Below are positions 25,541 through 34,652 of a DNA stretch of 64,000 nt, one piece after another. A model generated the notes under the pieces. That model was not told where the DNA came from, did not search any database, and saw only the letters and a list, made by a program, of their open reading frames with translations. The position numbers and the translations under genes were made by a program. Position 1 is the first letter of the stretch. Every line of letters starts with the position of its first letter. Source of the DNA: CALAZP01 sp041164265 (lineage in GTDB: Bacteria; Bacteroidota; Bacteroidia; Chitinophagales; Saprospiraceae); the NCBI GenBank assembly GCA_041164265.1, contig JBEAPR010000081.1, positions 1 through 64,000 of the forward strand, in the 5' to 3' direction.

Positions 25541-26221
25541 TTATACAAATTCATCCGTATCCGTTAAAAGGTGATTTTCCAAATTTCGTTCAGCATTTGG
25601 GAATTTATTTTTAAAATATATCCCAAATAAGACACCTACGGCAAAACCGCCAATATGAGCCCAATAAGCTATATTGGATAAATCATTTTGATTTTCCAAC
25701 CATTGTTGGATAAACCAAACAATCAAAAAAACAAAGGCCGAAATTCTAAAAGTGAAAAAGAAAAAAAACATTTTCACCCTTGAGGTAGGAAACATAATCA
25801 GGTAAGCTCCCATGACCGCAGATATTGCACCACTTGCACCGACCGTAGGCATAGTACTTTCCATATTAAAGAAAAAATGGACCATAAATGCTACAATCCC
25901 ACCAGCTAAATAAAAAAATAAAAACCTTCTACTTCCAATAGTAGCCTCAATATTATCAGCAAAAATCCATAGAAATAGCATGTTTCCTATCAAATGCAAT
26001 ATCCCTCCGTGTAAGAACATACTAGTCAATACCGAACTCCAATTTAATCCCAATACCAAATCCGATGGAACCGCTCCCCAAGTGTCTAAAAAAACAAGCA
26101 TATCTTGCTCAGAAAGCGTAAATTGATAGTAAAAAACCAATACATTAATCACGATAAATGCATAGCTAAAAAAGGGGAAATGACCACCCTTGATATTATC
26201 ATCACCAATAGGAAATATCAT
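25541..26221 (-). CDS. Rhomboid-family intramembrane serine protease
   Basis: 226 residues with six hydrophobic segments. Ser130 in VGASGAISAVMG and His189 in YWAHIGGFAVG form the rhomboid catalytic dyad. HLIGNMLFLWIFADNIEATIG supplies the conserved H-x-x-x-N oxyanion region. It cleaves transmembrane helices in the inner membrane. The gene lies 15 bases before the response regulator and 12 bases after the O-antigen-ligase-like gene, all on one strand, so co-transcription is likely. Family membership is secure, the substrate unknown. Confidence 0.93.
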   Translation of the reverse strand: MIFPIGDDNIKGGHFPFFSYAFIVINVLVFYYQFTLSEQDMLVFLDTWGAVPSDLVLGLNWSSVLTSMFLHGGILHLIGNMLFLWIFADNIEATIGSRRFLFFYLAGGIVAFMVHFFFNMESTMPTVGASGAISAVMGAYLIMFPTSRVKMFFFFFTFRISAFVFLIVWFIQQWLENQNDLSNIAYWAHIGGFAVGVLFGIYFKNKFPNAERNLENHLLTDTDEFV

Positions 26222-26233
26222 AATGCTTTTATT

Positions 26234-27409
26234 TTATTCTTTTCTAGCTACAAGAACACCTAATAAAAACATCCCAATTCCTTCTGCTGTTTCAAGGGTT
26301 GGCTCGAATAACATAGAAATCCCAACGACTCCGTATATCAGATAAAAGGAATGGTAAACTTTTTTATTTCTACTTAGAAAAGGCATTAAAAACCCAATAA
26401 TAAATATACTCAACCCTACTACCCCACCCTCTGCTGCCTCAATGACCCATTGATTGTGGGGAATCAAAACATCTAATTCCGAGGAATATTCTTTACTGGA
26501 CATCTCCTTCATCTCAGCTCTTAAACTTCCTGTACCAATTCCCCAAATCGGATGATTCTTAAATAGGCGCCATCCATCTATAATCGAGGCTATCCTATCC
26601 CCATTAGAATATCCTTGACCCTGACCTTCCAAAACCATTTTAACCTCATATATGGTGTACCCCACCTTGGCTTTGAAACTAGGAAAACAAAAAAAAGAGA
26701 AAACAGGCATACCTATAAGAAAAAGCAACCCCCAAAAACCCAATCTCCACGATTTGGCTATCCAAATATGACGAATTAAATAGAAGCTTACTATACTGTA
26801 CAAAATCAATAATCCACTGCGAACAGCTAACCAATGGATACTAATGAAAAGAAATCCAGTAAATATTATTACTGCAACCTTTTCCCACCATTTATCTAAT
26901 AGGTGTTGCCCTTTCCACCAAATCCAAATTAAAATCAATAGGATATAAACCAACATCATACTAAATCTTATATGAGATCTAGTTGGAACGGGAATCGATT
27001 GCCCCATTTTCAAATGCTCTTGATAATCGTATGCCCCTCCATAATAAAGAATCATAGATTGGATACAACCTATTAAAAGCACAAAAGCAAAAAAAAGATG
27101 AAAATTAAGATACTGCTTAGCTGTCAATACTGGCAAAAACAAAAAGGTAATAGGTAACAATAAAAACGGCAAATGAACCCTCAGCCTATTCATCCAATAA
27201 GGAATATCAGGATCTGAACCCACCAAAATCAACATATTGAAAAACAATAAAATAAACCACATACCAAAAATCCGCCCCTTTCGGAAGTCTTGCCAATAAA
27301 AGGCAGTCAAGACAACCAAACCAATCATACTCACACTGGTCAGAAAAGAAGAGAAAACCAATCCAATTACCATTAATGCAAGAAAGGCTTGGTATATTTT
27401 TACCTTCAT
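26234..27409 (-). CDS. O-antigen ligase/polymerase-like membrane protein
   Basis: About 391 residues with ten or more membrane helices. The Wzy_C signature is NHPIWGIGTGSLRAEM, then LIPHNQWVIEAAEGGVVGLS near residues 290-350. That glycine loop and the HN-x6-E motif mark WaaL/Wzy enzymes. An ATG at 27484 in frame would add 25 residues but places its CAT across the divergent pheS start. ATG 27409 (MKVKIYQAFLALMVIG) opens on a helix and leaves a 73-base promoter region, so I prefer it. Because it is separated from the EPS locus, it may be the lipopolysaccharide ligase, but this is inference. Confidence 0.83.
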   Translation of the reverse strand: MKVKIYQAFLALMVIGLVFSSFLTSVSMIGLVVLTAFYWQDFRKGRIFGMWFILLFFNMLILVGSDPDIPYWMNRLRVHLPFLLLPITFLFLPVLTAKQYLNFHLFFAFVLLIGCIQSMILYYGGAYDYQEHLKMGQSIPVPTRSHIRFSMMLVYILLILIWIWWKGQHLLDKWWEKVAVIIFTGFLFISIHWLAVRSGLLILYSIVSFYLIRHIWIAKSWRLGFWGLLFLIGMPVFSFFCFPSFKAKVGYTIYEVKMVLEGQGQGYSNGDRIASIIDGWRLFKNHPIWGIGTGSLRAEMKEMSSKEYSSELDVLIPHNQWVIEAAEGGVVGLSIFIIGFLMPFLSRNKKVYHSFYLIYGVVGISMLFEPTLETAEGIGMFLLGVLVARKE

Positions 27410-27482
27410 TTTATTATTTCTGCTTCCCCTAAAATACATAAAACCTATTAATGCGTACCTTGCTGAAAAATTCATAATCACC

Positions 27483-28517
27483 ATGTCATTAAACCCATTT
27501 GAGCAACTGCAACATATTCAAAAAGAAATTGAAGCGTTCAACATTGCAGATCAAAATTTATTGGAAGAGTTTCGTATTCGCTTCTTGGGTTCCAAAAATG
27601 TCCTAAAACCCATTTCAGCCAGTATTAGGGAAATCCCCAATGAAAGAAAAAAGGAATTTGGTCAACTGGTCAATGCCATAAAAAATGCCGCAGAGCAAAA
27701 ATATGCCTCCCATCAAAATAGTTTGAAGGAACATTCAACTGCCAAAGGCCAAGAAGATATGGATTTAACTGCTCCGGGGTTCCCCCTAAATATGGGCGCT
27801 AGACATCCTTTGGCAATAACCTTAAATAAAATCATTAAAATATTCGAAGGGATAGGATTTTCAGTAGCAGAAGATAGAGAAATAGAGGATGATTGGCACA
27901 ATTTCACAGCTATGAATACCCCCGAAGACCATCCTGCAAGGGATATGCAAGACACCTACTATCTAAAGAATAGTAGTCAATATCTTTTAAGAACACATAC
28001 CTCCTCTGTACAGGCTAGGGTAATGGAGCAACATCAACCTCCTATTAGAATTATTGCCCCAGGAAGAGTCTATAGAAACGAAACTATTTCAGCTCGATCC
28101 CATGCCCAATTTCACCAAGTAGAAGGCCTATACATAGATGAAAAAGTCTCCTTTGCAGATCTCAAACAAACCCTACTTTACTTTGCAAAGGAAATGTACG
28201 GAGCCAAAACCCAAATCAGGTTGCGACCTTCTTTTTTTCCATTTACTGAACCAAGTGCAGAAATGGATGTCTCCTGTTTTATCTGTAACGCCGAAGGATG
28301 TAATATATGCAAATACTCCGGTTGGGTAGAGGTACTTGGATGCGGAATGGTTGATCCAGCGGTTCTAGAAAATTGTGGTATAGATAGTCAGAAGTATAAT
28401 GGATATGCCTTTGGAATGGGAATAGAACGCCAAGCAATGATGCTCCATGGAATCACTGATATTCGCCTGTTTTTCGAAAACGATATTCGCTTTCTCAGCC
28501 AATTTGTTTCAGCATAA
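27483..28517 (+). CDS. pheS: Phenylalanine--tRNA ligase alpha subunit
   Basis: 344 residues, the usual length. The N-terminal coiled coil (FRIRFLGSKNVLKPI region) is followed by the class II core: HPLAITLNKI, motif 2 ISARSHAQFHQVEGLYID, and motif 3 YAFGMGIERQAMMLHGI. CFICNAEGCNICKYSGWVEV near 270 is the family's cysteine-bearing loop preceding LGCGMVDP. It forms an alpha2-beta2 enzyme with PheT, which is not in the window. It is the first gene of a translation block with hisS and gatA, and diverges from the O-antigen-ligase-like gene. Confidence 0.97.
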   Translation: MSLNPFEQLQHIQKEIEAFNIADQNLLEEFRIRFLGSKNVLKPISASIREIPNERKKEFGQLVNAIKNAAEQKYASHQNSLKEHSTAKGQEDMDLTAPGFPLNMGARHPLAITLNKIIKIFEGIGFSVAEDREIEDDWHNFTAMNTPEDHPARDMQDTYYLKNSSQYLLRTHTSSVQARVMEQHQPPIRIIAPGRVYRNETISARSHAQFHQVEGLYIDEKVSFADLKQTLLYFAKEMYGAKTQIRLRPSFFPFTEPSAEMDVSCFICNAEGCNICKYSGWVEVLGCGMVDPAVLENCGIDSQKYNGYAFGMGIERQAMMLHGITDIRLFFENDIRFLSQFVSA

Positions 28518-28528
28518 ACAACCTTTGA

Positions 28529-29884
28529 ATGAAACCATCTATCCCAAAAGGAACCAGAGATTTCGGTCCAGAGCAAGTCAGAAAAAGGAACTTTATCTTC
28601 GCCACTATTGAAGCAGTTTTCTCCAAATATGGATTTGCAAGGATTGAGACTCCTGCAATGGAATCTTTAGATACCCTTACGGGAAAATATGGAGCTGAAG
28701 GAGACCAGCTCTTATTTAAAGTACTCAATAATGGAGATTTTCTATCCAAAGTGGAACCTTCCTTATTAGAAGCTAAAGACAGTTTGAAAGTTCTACCTAA
28801 TATTTCTAAAAGAGGATTGAGATATGACCTAACCGTACCATTTGCCAGATTTGTAGTTATGCACCAAAATGAAATTCAATTTCCTTTTAAAAGATTTCAA
28901 ATTCAACCCGTTTGGCGTGCAGACAGACCTCAAAAAGGCAGATATCAAGAGTTTTATCAGTGTGATGCTGATGTTGTAGGCTCCCATTCCCTAGTCTACG
29001 AAGCCGAGTTGATCCAGATTTACGATGAGGTTTTTCATCTACTAAATATACCTGTAACTATAAAAATAAATCATCGGCAAATTTTATTTGGTATAGCCGA
29101 GAAATTGGGTATTGTCGATCAGTTCCAAGCCATTACCGTGGCTATTGATAAAATGGATAAAATTGGATTATCTGGGGTAAAAGAGCAAATGCAAATTGCA
29201 GGTTTGGATACCAATCATATTGAATGGATAGGGGAACTATTATCCCACCCAAATTTGGAAAATGTGGAACATCTGCTTGGCGATAGTTCGGCTGCACAAG
29301 AAGGGCTGCTCGCCATAAAAACCGTTTTCAAATATTTAAAACGGACTCCCCTGCACCAACGATTAATATTTGATCTTACCCTAGCCAGAGGGCTGAGTTA
29401 TTATACCGGTTGTATTTTTGAAGTAGCTATAGATACTCAGGTAATGACGACTATTCAAATGGGATCTTTAGGCGGTGGAGGCAGATATGACAATCTCACT
29501 GGCATTTTTGGTCTTTCAGGAGTTTCAGGAGTAGGAATATCATTTGGTGCTGAGCGAATTTACGATGTTTTAGAGGCTATTGATGGCTTCCCCCCTTCTA
29601 CCGCCTCTAGTCTTCAACTCTTAATTTGCCCCCTTGATCAAGAAGGAATTGGAGAAGCATTTTATATTGCCCATACCTTACGGGAAAATGGAATTCACTG
29701 TGATTTGTATCCAGATGCAGCTAAATTAAAAAAGCAATTGAAATTCGCCTCAGATAGAGCTATTCCATATTGTTTGATTCTCGGAAGTGAAGAATTGGCG
29801 ACTCAAATTTATACCCTCAAAAACATGGATGATGGTTCCCAAACTACTCTTAAACTTTCAGCCCTAATAGAACAATTTTCATGA
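28529..29884 (+). CDS. hisS: Histidine--tRNA ligase
   Basis: 451 residues of class II HisRS. IPKGTRDFGPEQV opens the core, motif 2 is FQIQPVWRADRPQKGRYQ, and QFYQCDADVVG follows. The histidine-binding loop is LARGLSYYTGCIFEV, and motif 3 lies at GGGGRYDNLTGIFG with GVGISFGAERI. The anticodon-binding domain occupies about 350-450. It lies 11 bases after pheS and overlaps gatA by four bases (ATGA), so the three genes are expressed together. Confidence 0.97.
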   Translation: MKPSIPKGTRDFGPEQVRKRNFIFATIEAVFSKYGFARIETPAMESLDTLTGKYGAEGDQLLFKVLNNGDFLSKVEPSLLEAKDSLKVLPNISKRGLRYDLTVPFARFVVMHQNEIQFPFKRFQIQPVWRADRPQKGRYQEFYQCDADVVGSHSLVYEAELIQIYDEVFHLLNIPVTIKINHRQILFGIAEKLGIVDQFQAITVAIDKMDKIGLSGVKEQMQIAGLDTNHIEWIGELLSHPNLENVEHLLGDSSAAQEGLLAIKTVFKYLKRTPLHQRLIFDLTLARGLSYYTGCIFEVAIDTQVMTTIQMGSLGGGGRYDNLTGIFGLSGVSGVGISFGAERIYDVLEAIDGFPPSTASSLQLLICPLDQEGIGEAFYIAHTLRENGIHCDLYPDAAKLKKQLKFASDRAIPYCLILGSEELATQIYTLKNMDDGSQTTLKLSALIEQFS

Positions 29885-31314
29885 ACCAGGTTCCCTATCA
29901 TATCTTAAGATCTAAAATAGTAAATGGGGAAATTTCACTCTCTAATCTAGTACAATCTTATCTTACAAGAATTGAGGAAACACGCCATCTCAATATTTAT
30001 CTGGAAGTTTACCAAGAGGAAATTCTAGATAAAGCCAAACAACTTGAGGACAAACTAGCTCAGGCACCTCAGTCCATTGGCAGATTATTTGGAATGGTCA
30101 TCTCCCTCAAAGACGTGATTTGTTATAAAGATCACCAGGTCACTGCAGGATCTAAAATATTAGATGGTTTTCAATCCTTATTTTCAGCAACTGCCGTAGA
30201 AAGACTATTAGCAGAGGATGCGCTAATCATTGGTAGGGTAAACTGCGATGAATTTGCTATGGGATCAGCCAATGAAAATCCATGGTATGGACCTGTAATC
30301 AATGGACTAGGAACTAACAGAGTTGCTGGTGGCTCTTCAGGAGGCTCAGCTGTTTCCGTTCAAATGAATACCTGTTTCGCATCTCTGGGATCTGATACGG
30401 GAGGCTCTGTTCGCCAACCAGCATCCTTTTGCGGTATTACAGGTTTTAAACCTTCTTATGGGAGAATTTCAAGGCATGGCCTGATTGCTTATGGGTCGTC
30501 TTTTGATCAAATTGGGACACTTACCCACCATGTAGAAGATGCTGCCCTTTTACTTGAAATTATGTCTGGACCTGATGAATTTGATAGTACGGCCATTCCA
30601 TCCTCACCAGAATCCTATGGAAAAATAAGTCCTTTGGCTAAAATGCCAAAAATCGCTTACTTTAATTCCATTATCAACCATCCTAGATTAGATCCTTTCG
30701 TAAAGAAAAATTTTATTGGTTTCTTAGAAAAAATAAAGTCTGAAGGGGCTACAGTTGAAGCCGTAGATTTCGATTATCTAGATTTATTGGTTCCAACCTA
30801 TTATATTCTCACGACCGCAGAAGCTTCGTCTAATCTATCTAGATATGACGGGGTAAGATTTGGCTACCGAACTCCTGAAGCACAGTCCTTAGAGGAGACC
30901 ATTACCAAAAGCCGAACCGAAGGTTTTGGAAAAGAAGTAAAAAGAAGGATTATGTTGGGCACTTTTGTTTTAAGCTCTGGATATTTTGATGCTTACTTTG
31001 TCAAAGCTCAAAAGGTTCGACAAATCATTAAATCCGCTACAGAAAATATTTTCCTTAATTATGACTTCATAGCTATGCCAACTACCCCTGCTCCAGCTTG
31101 GGAAATAGGGGAGAAAACCAGTGATCCGATAGAAAACTTTCTGGCAGATATATTTACAGTTCAAGCGAATTTAGCAGGGATTCCGGCCATATCTATTCCT
31201 TCTGGGGTTCACGAAGAATCGTCATTGCCACTAGGATTTCAACTAATGGGGCCCCGATTTAAAGAAACCCAGTTGTTGAATTTTTCAGCTTTCCTACAAC
31301 ACAAGTTTCTTTAA
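29881..31314 (+). CDS. gatA: Aspartyl/glutamyl-tRNA amidotransferase subunit A
   Basis: 477 residues of the amidase-signature family. The Ser-cisSer-Lys triad is Lys77 (SLKDVI), Ser152 (GGSSGGSA) and Ser176 (GSDTGGSVRQPA), matching the spacing of characterised GatA. GSSFDQIGTLTHHVEDAALLL and MPTTPAPAWEIG complete the pattern. It generates ammonia from glutamine for GatCAB, which converts Glu-tRNAGln or Asp-tRNAAsn. gatB and gatC are not nearby, as is common in this phylum. The ATG overlaps the hisS stop. Confidence 0.95.
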   Translation: MNQVPYHILRSKIVNGEISLSNLVQSYLTRIEETRHLNIYLEVYQEEILDKAKQLEDKLAQAPQSIGRLFGMVISLKDVICYKDHQVTAGSKILDGFQSLFSATAVERLLAEDALIIGRVNCDEFAMGSANENPWYGPVINGLGTNRVAGGSSGGSAVSVQMNTCFASLGSDTGGSVRQPASFCGITGFKPSYGRISRHGLIAYGSSFDQIGTLTHHVEDAALLLEIMSGPDEFDSTAIPSSPESYGKISPLAKMPKIAYFNSIINHPRLDPFVKKNFIGFLEKIKSEGATVEAVDFDYLDLLVPTYYILTTAEASSNLSRYDGVRFGYRTPEAQSLEETITKSRTEGFGKEVKRRIMLGTFVLSSGYFDAYFVKAQKVRQIIKSATENIFLNYDFIAMPTTPAPAWEIGEKTSDPIENFLADIFTVQANLAGIPAISIPSGVHEESSLPLGFQLMGPRFKETQLLNFSAFLQHKFL

Positions 31315-31336
31315 ATCTGAACTAATTAGATTGGTA

Positions 31337-31561
31337 TTAGGCCTCGCTATTTTCTTCTTTGATTTTCTTCTTTTCGGATTCCTTCATTCCCTCTTTAAGC
31401 TCTTCTTCCAAGGAAGACCTAGCTGTATTAAATTCTTTAATTCCCTTGCCGATCCCTTTCATGAGTTCAGGAATTTTTTTGCCACCAAATAAAAGTAAAA
31501 TAGCGAAGAATATAACGAGCATTTCAGGCCCGAAAAAATTAAATAGAACAATCATATCCAT
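31337..31561 (-). CDS. tatA: Twin-arginine translocase TatA/TatE-family protein
   Basis: 74 residues from ATG 31561. A TTG seven codons upstream is the longer alternative. One N-terminal helix (ILFNFFGPEMLVIFFAILLLF-like) leads through the FGGKKIPEL hinge to an amphipathic helix (MKGIGKGIKEF) and an acidic tail of Glu and Lys. The FG-x-x-K-x-P-E-L pattern identifies the TatA/B/E family. It forms the pore for folded proteins when joined by TatC, which is not in view. It stands alone, convergent with gatA. Confidence 0.9.
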   Translation of the reverse strand: MDMIVLFNFFGPEMLVIFFAILLLFGGKKIPELMKGIGKGIKEFNTARSSLEEELKEGMKESEKKKIKEENSEA

Positions 31562-31613
31562 AGTTATAAGGTGTTTTAGCAAATTTAGGGTTTTTGGTAA
31601 ATAGATTTTAAAG

Positions 31614-32561
31614 TTATTTAGTTAATCCAATCTCTTTCAATCTTTCCCACAAATAAGTCCCTGCATCAATAGGAGGATACGCAGTTGGTCTGTTTTCGTC
31701 TACACACTGGGGCAGACAGGTTAAATCCATATTACTTTTGGGGTGTAAAAAAAATGGAATGGAAAGTCGAGGCAGGTGCCACTCTGTTTTGGGAGGATTC
31801 ACTACTCTGTGGGTAGTCGATTTCAAATAATTATTAGTCAGCCGTTGTAGCATATCTCCAACATTAATAACGATTTCGTCATTTTCAGGGATAATGGGTA
31901 ACCATTTCTGATTTGCATCTAAAATTTCTAAGCCTCCTGCAGATGCACCTACTAATAAAGTGATTAAATTGATATCCTCATGCTGTTCGGCTCGAATAGC
32001 AGAGGCTGGTTCTCTAGTTATTGGAGGATAGTGAATAGCTCTCAGAATACTGTTGCCATCCTTAATATGAGACTCAAAATAATGCTCATCCAACCCCAAA
32101 AAAATAGCTATAGCTTTCAAGAGTGCCCCACCTGCCTTTTCAAAACTTTTATACAATTCCATCCCAGTAGATGTAAAATTTTCTACCTCCTTAACATGAA
32201 TATTAGTAGGATATTCCTCTAGATTTCCCCCTTCAACTTCTTGTCCAATTTGGAAAAACTCTTTCAAATCAGCATATTCAGACTGCTTGGCATGCTCCTT
32301 GCCAAAAGAAGTATACCCCCTTTGCCCTGCAAGGGCTTCAATCTCATATTTTCGTTTTGTTTCGTCTGGGAGTGCAAAAAAAGCCTTGGCAACTTGATAA
32401 AATCTATCAATTAACTCCTTGGGTATTCCATGATTGATTACCCCAACAAATCCTATTTCTTTAAAAGCTGTTCCAATAGCAGTGGCAAATTCCTGCCGAC
32501 TTACTTGGTCACCTTGGGTAAATTTCTGCAGGTCAACAAGAGGTATAGCTCTTTTGGTCAT
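31614..32561 (-). CDS. Isopenicillin-N-synthase-like 2-oxoglutarate/Fe(II) oxygenase
   Basis: 315 residues. The N-terminal DIOX_N region (IPLVDLQKF and GFVGVINHGIP) is followed by the jelly-roll core. The iron ligands are His and Asp in EQHEDINLI and a second His in STTHRVVNP. The co-substrate Arg and Ser are in PRLSIPFF. The family includes IPNS, ethylene-forming and gibberellin-type oxygenases. There is no beta-lactam gene nearby, so IPNS activity is not implied and the substrate is unknown. It is monocistronic. Confidence 0.88.
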   Translation of the reverse strand: MTKRAIPLVDLQKFTQGDQVSRQEFATAIGTAFKEIGFVGVINHGIPKELIDRFYQVAKAFFALPDETKRKYEIEALAGQRGYTSFGKEHAKQSEYADLKEFFQIGQEVEGGNLEEYPTNIHVKEVENFTSTGMELYKSFEKAGGALLKAIAIFLGLDEHYFESHIKDGNSILRAIHYPPITREPASAIRAEQHEDINLITLLVGASAGGLEILDANQKWLPIIPENDEIVINVGDMLQRLTNNYLKSTTHRVVNPPKTEWHLPRLSIPFFLHPKSNMDLTCLPQCVDENRPTAYPPIDAGTYLWERLKEIGLTK

Positions 32562-32605
32562 CGATAATTTATTTACTTAATGCAAGTTAATCAAATATCT
32601 ATTAT

Positions 32606-33652
32606 TTATTGCCGTTTCGGACGATACCTAGACTCAGATAAGATTACCTGCGCATCTTTTAATTCCAACAAATCTTGTATGGTCAATTCCGGGTGCCTTT
32701 CCATATAATTTTGGACGATTTTCCAACCAATAAAAGCACCCGTTCTACCAGGTGCTTCTTCTGGCATTCCTGGAGAATTAGGGCTGTATTCCACATACTT
32801 TCTTATTTTTCTCCATTCAGAGTCGTACAGTAAATCTTCTTCCAAAAAGAACGCCCATATATTGAATTCGTTATCGGTTAACCATTCCCAATTTTGACTA
32901 CTGACCTCCATAATTATCGTATCGCTTTCTGTAGGTAAAATGCGATCCAAAAGAAATAGCTTCTTTCCTTCTTGAACCATCATCTCAAGTAAAGTACGAC
33001 TAGGACCATTTCCAACCAAGTCATCGATAAGCGCAGACATGGTTTTAGAAACCAAGTAATCTTTAGTAAAATTTCGAGTTAAATAGTCAGAGAACGAGGG
33101 ATTATTGGGATTTTTTTCCCGATAGGGATAATCCGCTCCTAAAAAAAAATCTAAACCTACTGCCAGCTGGTTTTGGCCATATATAAATGCCGCCACATTA
33201 TACTCGGATAAGTAGGTAGTTATAGAAGGAATTCTAGCCTCGGGGAAATAATACTGGTAGTATTGTAAGGCCTGCTTAAAAGAGGCCTCCATTTCCATGA
33301 AATCTCCGTATTGCGTCTCAACTGTTTCTTTTAATTTCATCAATTCAGGAAAACTAATAAAGCCTTCCAGATATTTTATTTTATCCCCATTAGACAAAAG
33401 TTGACCCTCCATTCCAAGAACTTTATCAACAAATAAGGGCAGAAAGACAGGATATTTCCTTTGTAAACCATCCCAATCTTTCACATTTAATGGGGGTACC
33501 ATAGCAAATAAATCCTCTTCAAATCTCCTAATATCAATAGTGACCTCGATATGGGAGACATCAGGTACCTCTACCTTATTTTCTTTCTCACATGCCACCA
33601 AAAAGAGCCATAGTCCGCATATAAAAACCTTGGCTTTAATAAAATTTACCAT
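32606..33652 (-). CDS. gldB: Gliding motility lipoprotein GldB
   Basis: 348 residues from ATG 33652. A lipoprotein signal runs to LVACEKENK (lipobox LVAC). VSHIEVTIDIRRFEEDLFAM and the LQRKYPVFLPLFVDKVLGM block are the GldB N-terminal signature. EYNVAAFIYGQNQLAVGLDFFLG, YPYREKNPNNPSF and the C-terminal PGMPEEAPGRTGAFIGWKIV match the family. GldB is an outer-envelope lipoprotein needed for gliding in Flavobacterium and also found in non-gliders. ATG 33685, 33 bases upstream, is possible but would overlap the divergent gene's start and lengthen the n-region with FKGNNDIM. I chose the later start. Confidence 0.88.
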   Translation of the reverse strand: MVNFIKAKVFICGLWLFLVACEKENKVEVPDVSHIEVTIDIRRFEEDLFAMVPPLNVKDWDGLQRKYPVFLPLFVDKVLGMEGQLLSNGDKIKYLEGFISFPELMKLKETVETQYGDFMEMEASFKQALQYYQYYFPEARIPSITTYLSEYNVAAFIYGQNQLAVGLDFFLGADYPYREKNPNNPSFSDYLTRNFTKDYLVSKTMSALIDDLVGNGPSRTLLEMMVQEGKKLFLLDRILPTESDTIIMEVSSQNWEWLTDNEFNIWAFFLEEDLLYDSEWRKIRKYVEYSPNSPGMPEEAPGRTGAFIGWKIVQNYMERHPELTIQDLLELKDAQVILSESRYRPKRQ

Positions 33653-33683
33653 TATATCGTTATTTCCTTTAAAACCACCATCC

Positions 33684-34433
33684 ATGAAAAAAATTGCAGT
33701 TTACACCTTCTTTTTTATAACTCTTTTTCCGTTTTTAAGTGCTGGCCAAAATCAATATAGCCATTTAAAAATAGGATTCCACTTAAGTCCATCCATTAAC
33801 TGGATGGGTAGTCAGAACAACAAAATTAATAGTGTTAATTCAAGGTTAGGGCTTCACACTGGAATAGTCGGTGAATGGTACTTCAAAGAACATTACGCCA
33901 TCACATCCGGAATTGGATTTGCCTTTGGGATAGGTGGCACTCTTCAACATGAATTGGGAGGAAAATACTGGCGATTAAGTAATCTTGGTGATGCTTATGC
34001 TGAAATGCCCAATGAAGTCAAACTAAGATACCGCATTCAGTACCTTGAGATTCCCTTTGGATTGAAACTTAAAACTACTCAAGTTGGATATCTGAGTTAT
34101 TTTATCGAACCTGGATTAATCTTTAATATAAGGACCCAGGCAAAAGGGAAAATCATTGGAACTGGACTACCTAGTGCTACTGAAATTTTTATTATCAAAG
34201 AAGAGGTCAATGGAATCGCTTTGGCCTACAGGTTAGGCGCTGGGGGCAACTACCAAATTAACAGACAAATGTCCTTATTCTTTGGCCTATATTTTCAAAA
34301 ATCCTTTACTGATGTCACCAATAATACGGGGATAGTTTTTGATCCCTCTAGAGGTTATCCCGATCGGGAGCCATTAGAAAACGCTATCGACTATCAAAAT
34401 TCCTTGATTTTTCGATTAGGTATTTTCTTTTAG
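33684..34433 (+). CDS. Outer-membrane beta-barrel protein, PorT-like
   Basis: 249 residues from ATG 33684 (MKKIAVYTFFFITLFPFLSAGQ), a clear signal peptide. The remainder is alternating hydrophobic strands (GIVGEWYFKEHYAITSGIGF, then LEIPFGLKLKT, then ALAYRLGAGGNYQ) ending in phenylalanine, as expected for an 8-stranded barrel. KLRYRIQYLEIPFGLK resembles the PorT/porin-family pattern. PorT is a T9SS accessory in Porphyromonas. Orthology is only suggested by this motif and the divergent GldB. Its start lies 31 bases from the gldB start. Confidence 0.72.
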   Translation: MKKIAVYTFFFITLFPFLSAGQNQYSHLKIGFHLSPSINWMGSQNNKINSVNSRLGLHTGIVGEWYFKEHYAITSGIGFAFGIGGTLQHELGGKYWRLSNLGDAYAEMPNEVKLRYRIQYLEIPFGLKLKTTQVGYLSYFIEPGLIFNIRTQAKGKIIGTGLPSATEIFIIKEEVNGIALAYRLGAGGNYQINRQMSLFFGLYFQKSFTDVTNNTGIVFDPSRGYPDREPLENAIDYQNSLIFRLGIFF

Positions 34434-34438
34434 CCAAG

Positions 34439-34558
34439 TTATATGCTGCTTTTGATAGGATAACTCAACAGCACATTTAGAATCAAGACGATTATACAAA
34501 AAGCTACTAATACTATTCTCACATCGGGAGGGGTTAACTTGCGTTCCTTATCAATCAC
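34439..34558 (-). CDS. 39-residue single-span membrane protein (not previously listed)
   Basis: Reading the minus strand from GTG 34558 gives 39 residues. A basic N-terminus (MIDKERKLTPPDVR) is followed by one strongly hydrophobic helix (about residues 15-32) and a short tail ending YPIKSSI. A 9-codon reading frame (MIKNTILRK, from ATG 34584) ends in TGA that overlaps this GTG, so the two may be coupled or may once have been one frame. It lies 94 bases after pyrD and five bases from the end of the barrel gene. I do not recognise a family. The topology would be a small inner-membrane protein with the N-terminus in the cytoplasm. Confidence 0.5.
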   Translation of the reverse strand: MIDKERKLTPPDVRIVLVAFCIIVLILNVLLSYPIKSSI

Positions 34559-34652
34559 TTTCTTAAAATTGTGTTCTTAATCATTATTCTTTTTCCAGAT
34601 AATGATGTCCTTTCAAAAAGGATGCCAACAGAATTTTATGAATATGAAAAAA

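Noticed and set aside
31614..32561. Beta-lactam biosynthesis reading of the IPNS-like oxygenase
   Set aside because: No ACV synthetase or other beta-lactam gene is adjacent. The family is broad, so only the oxygenase fold is claimed.
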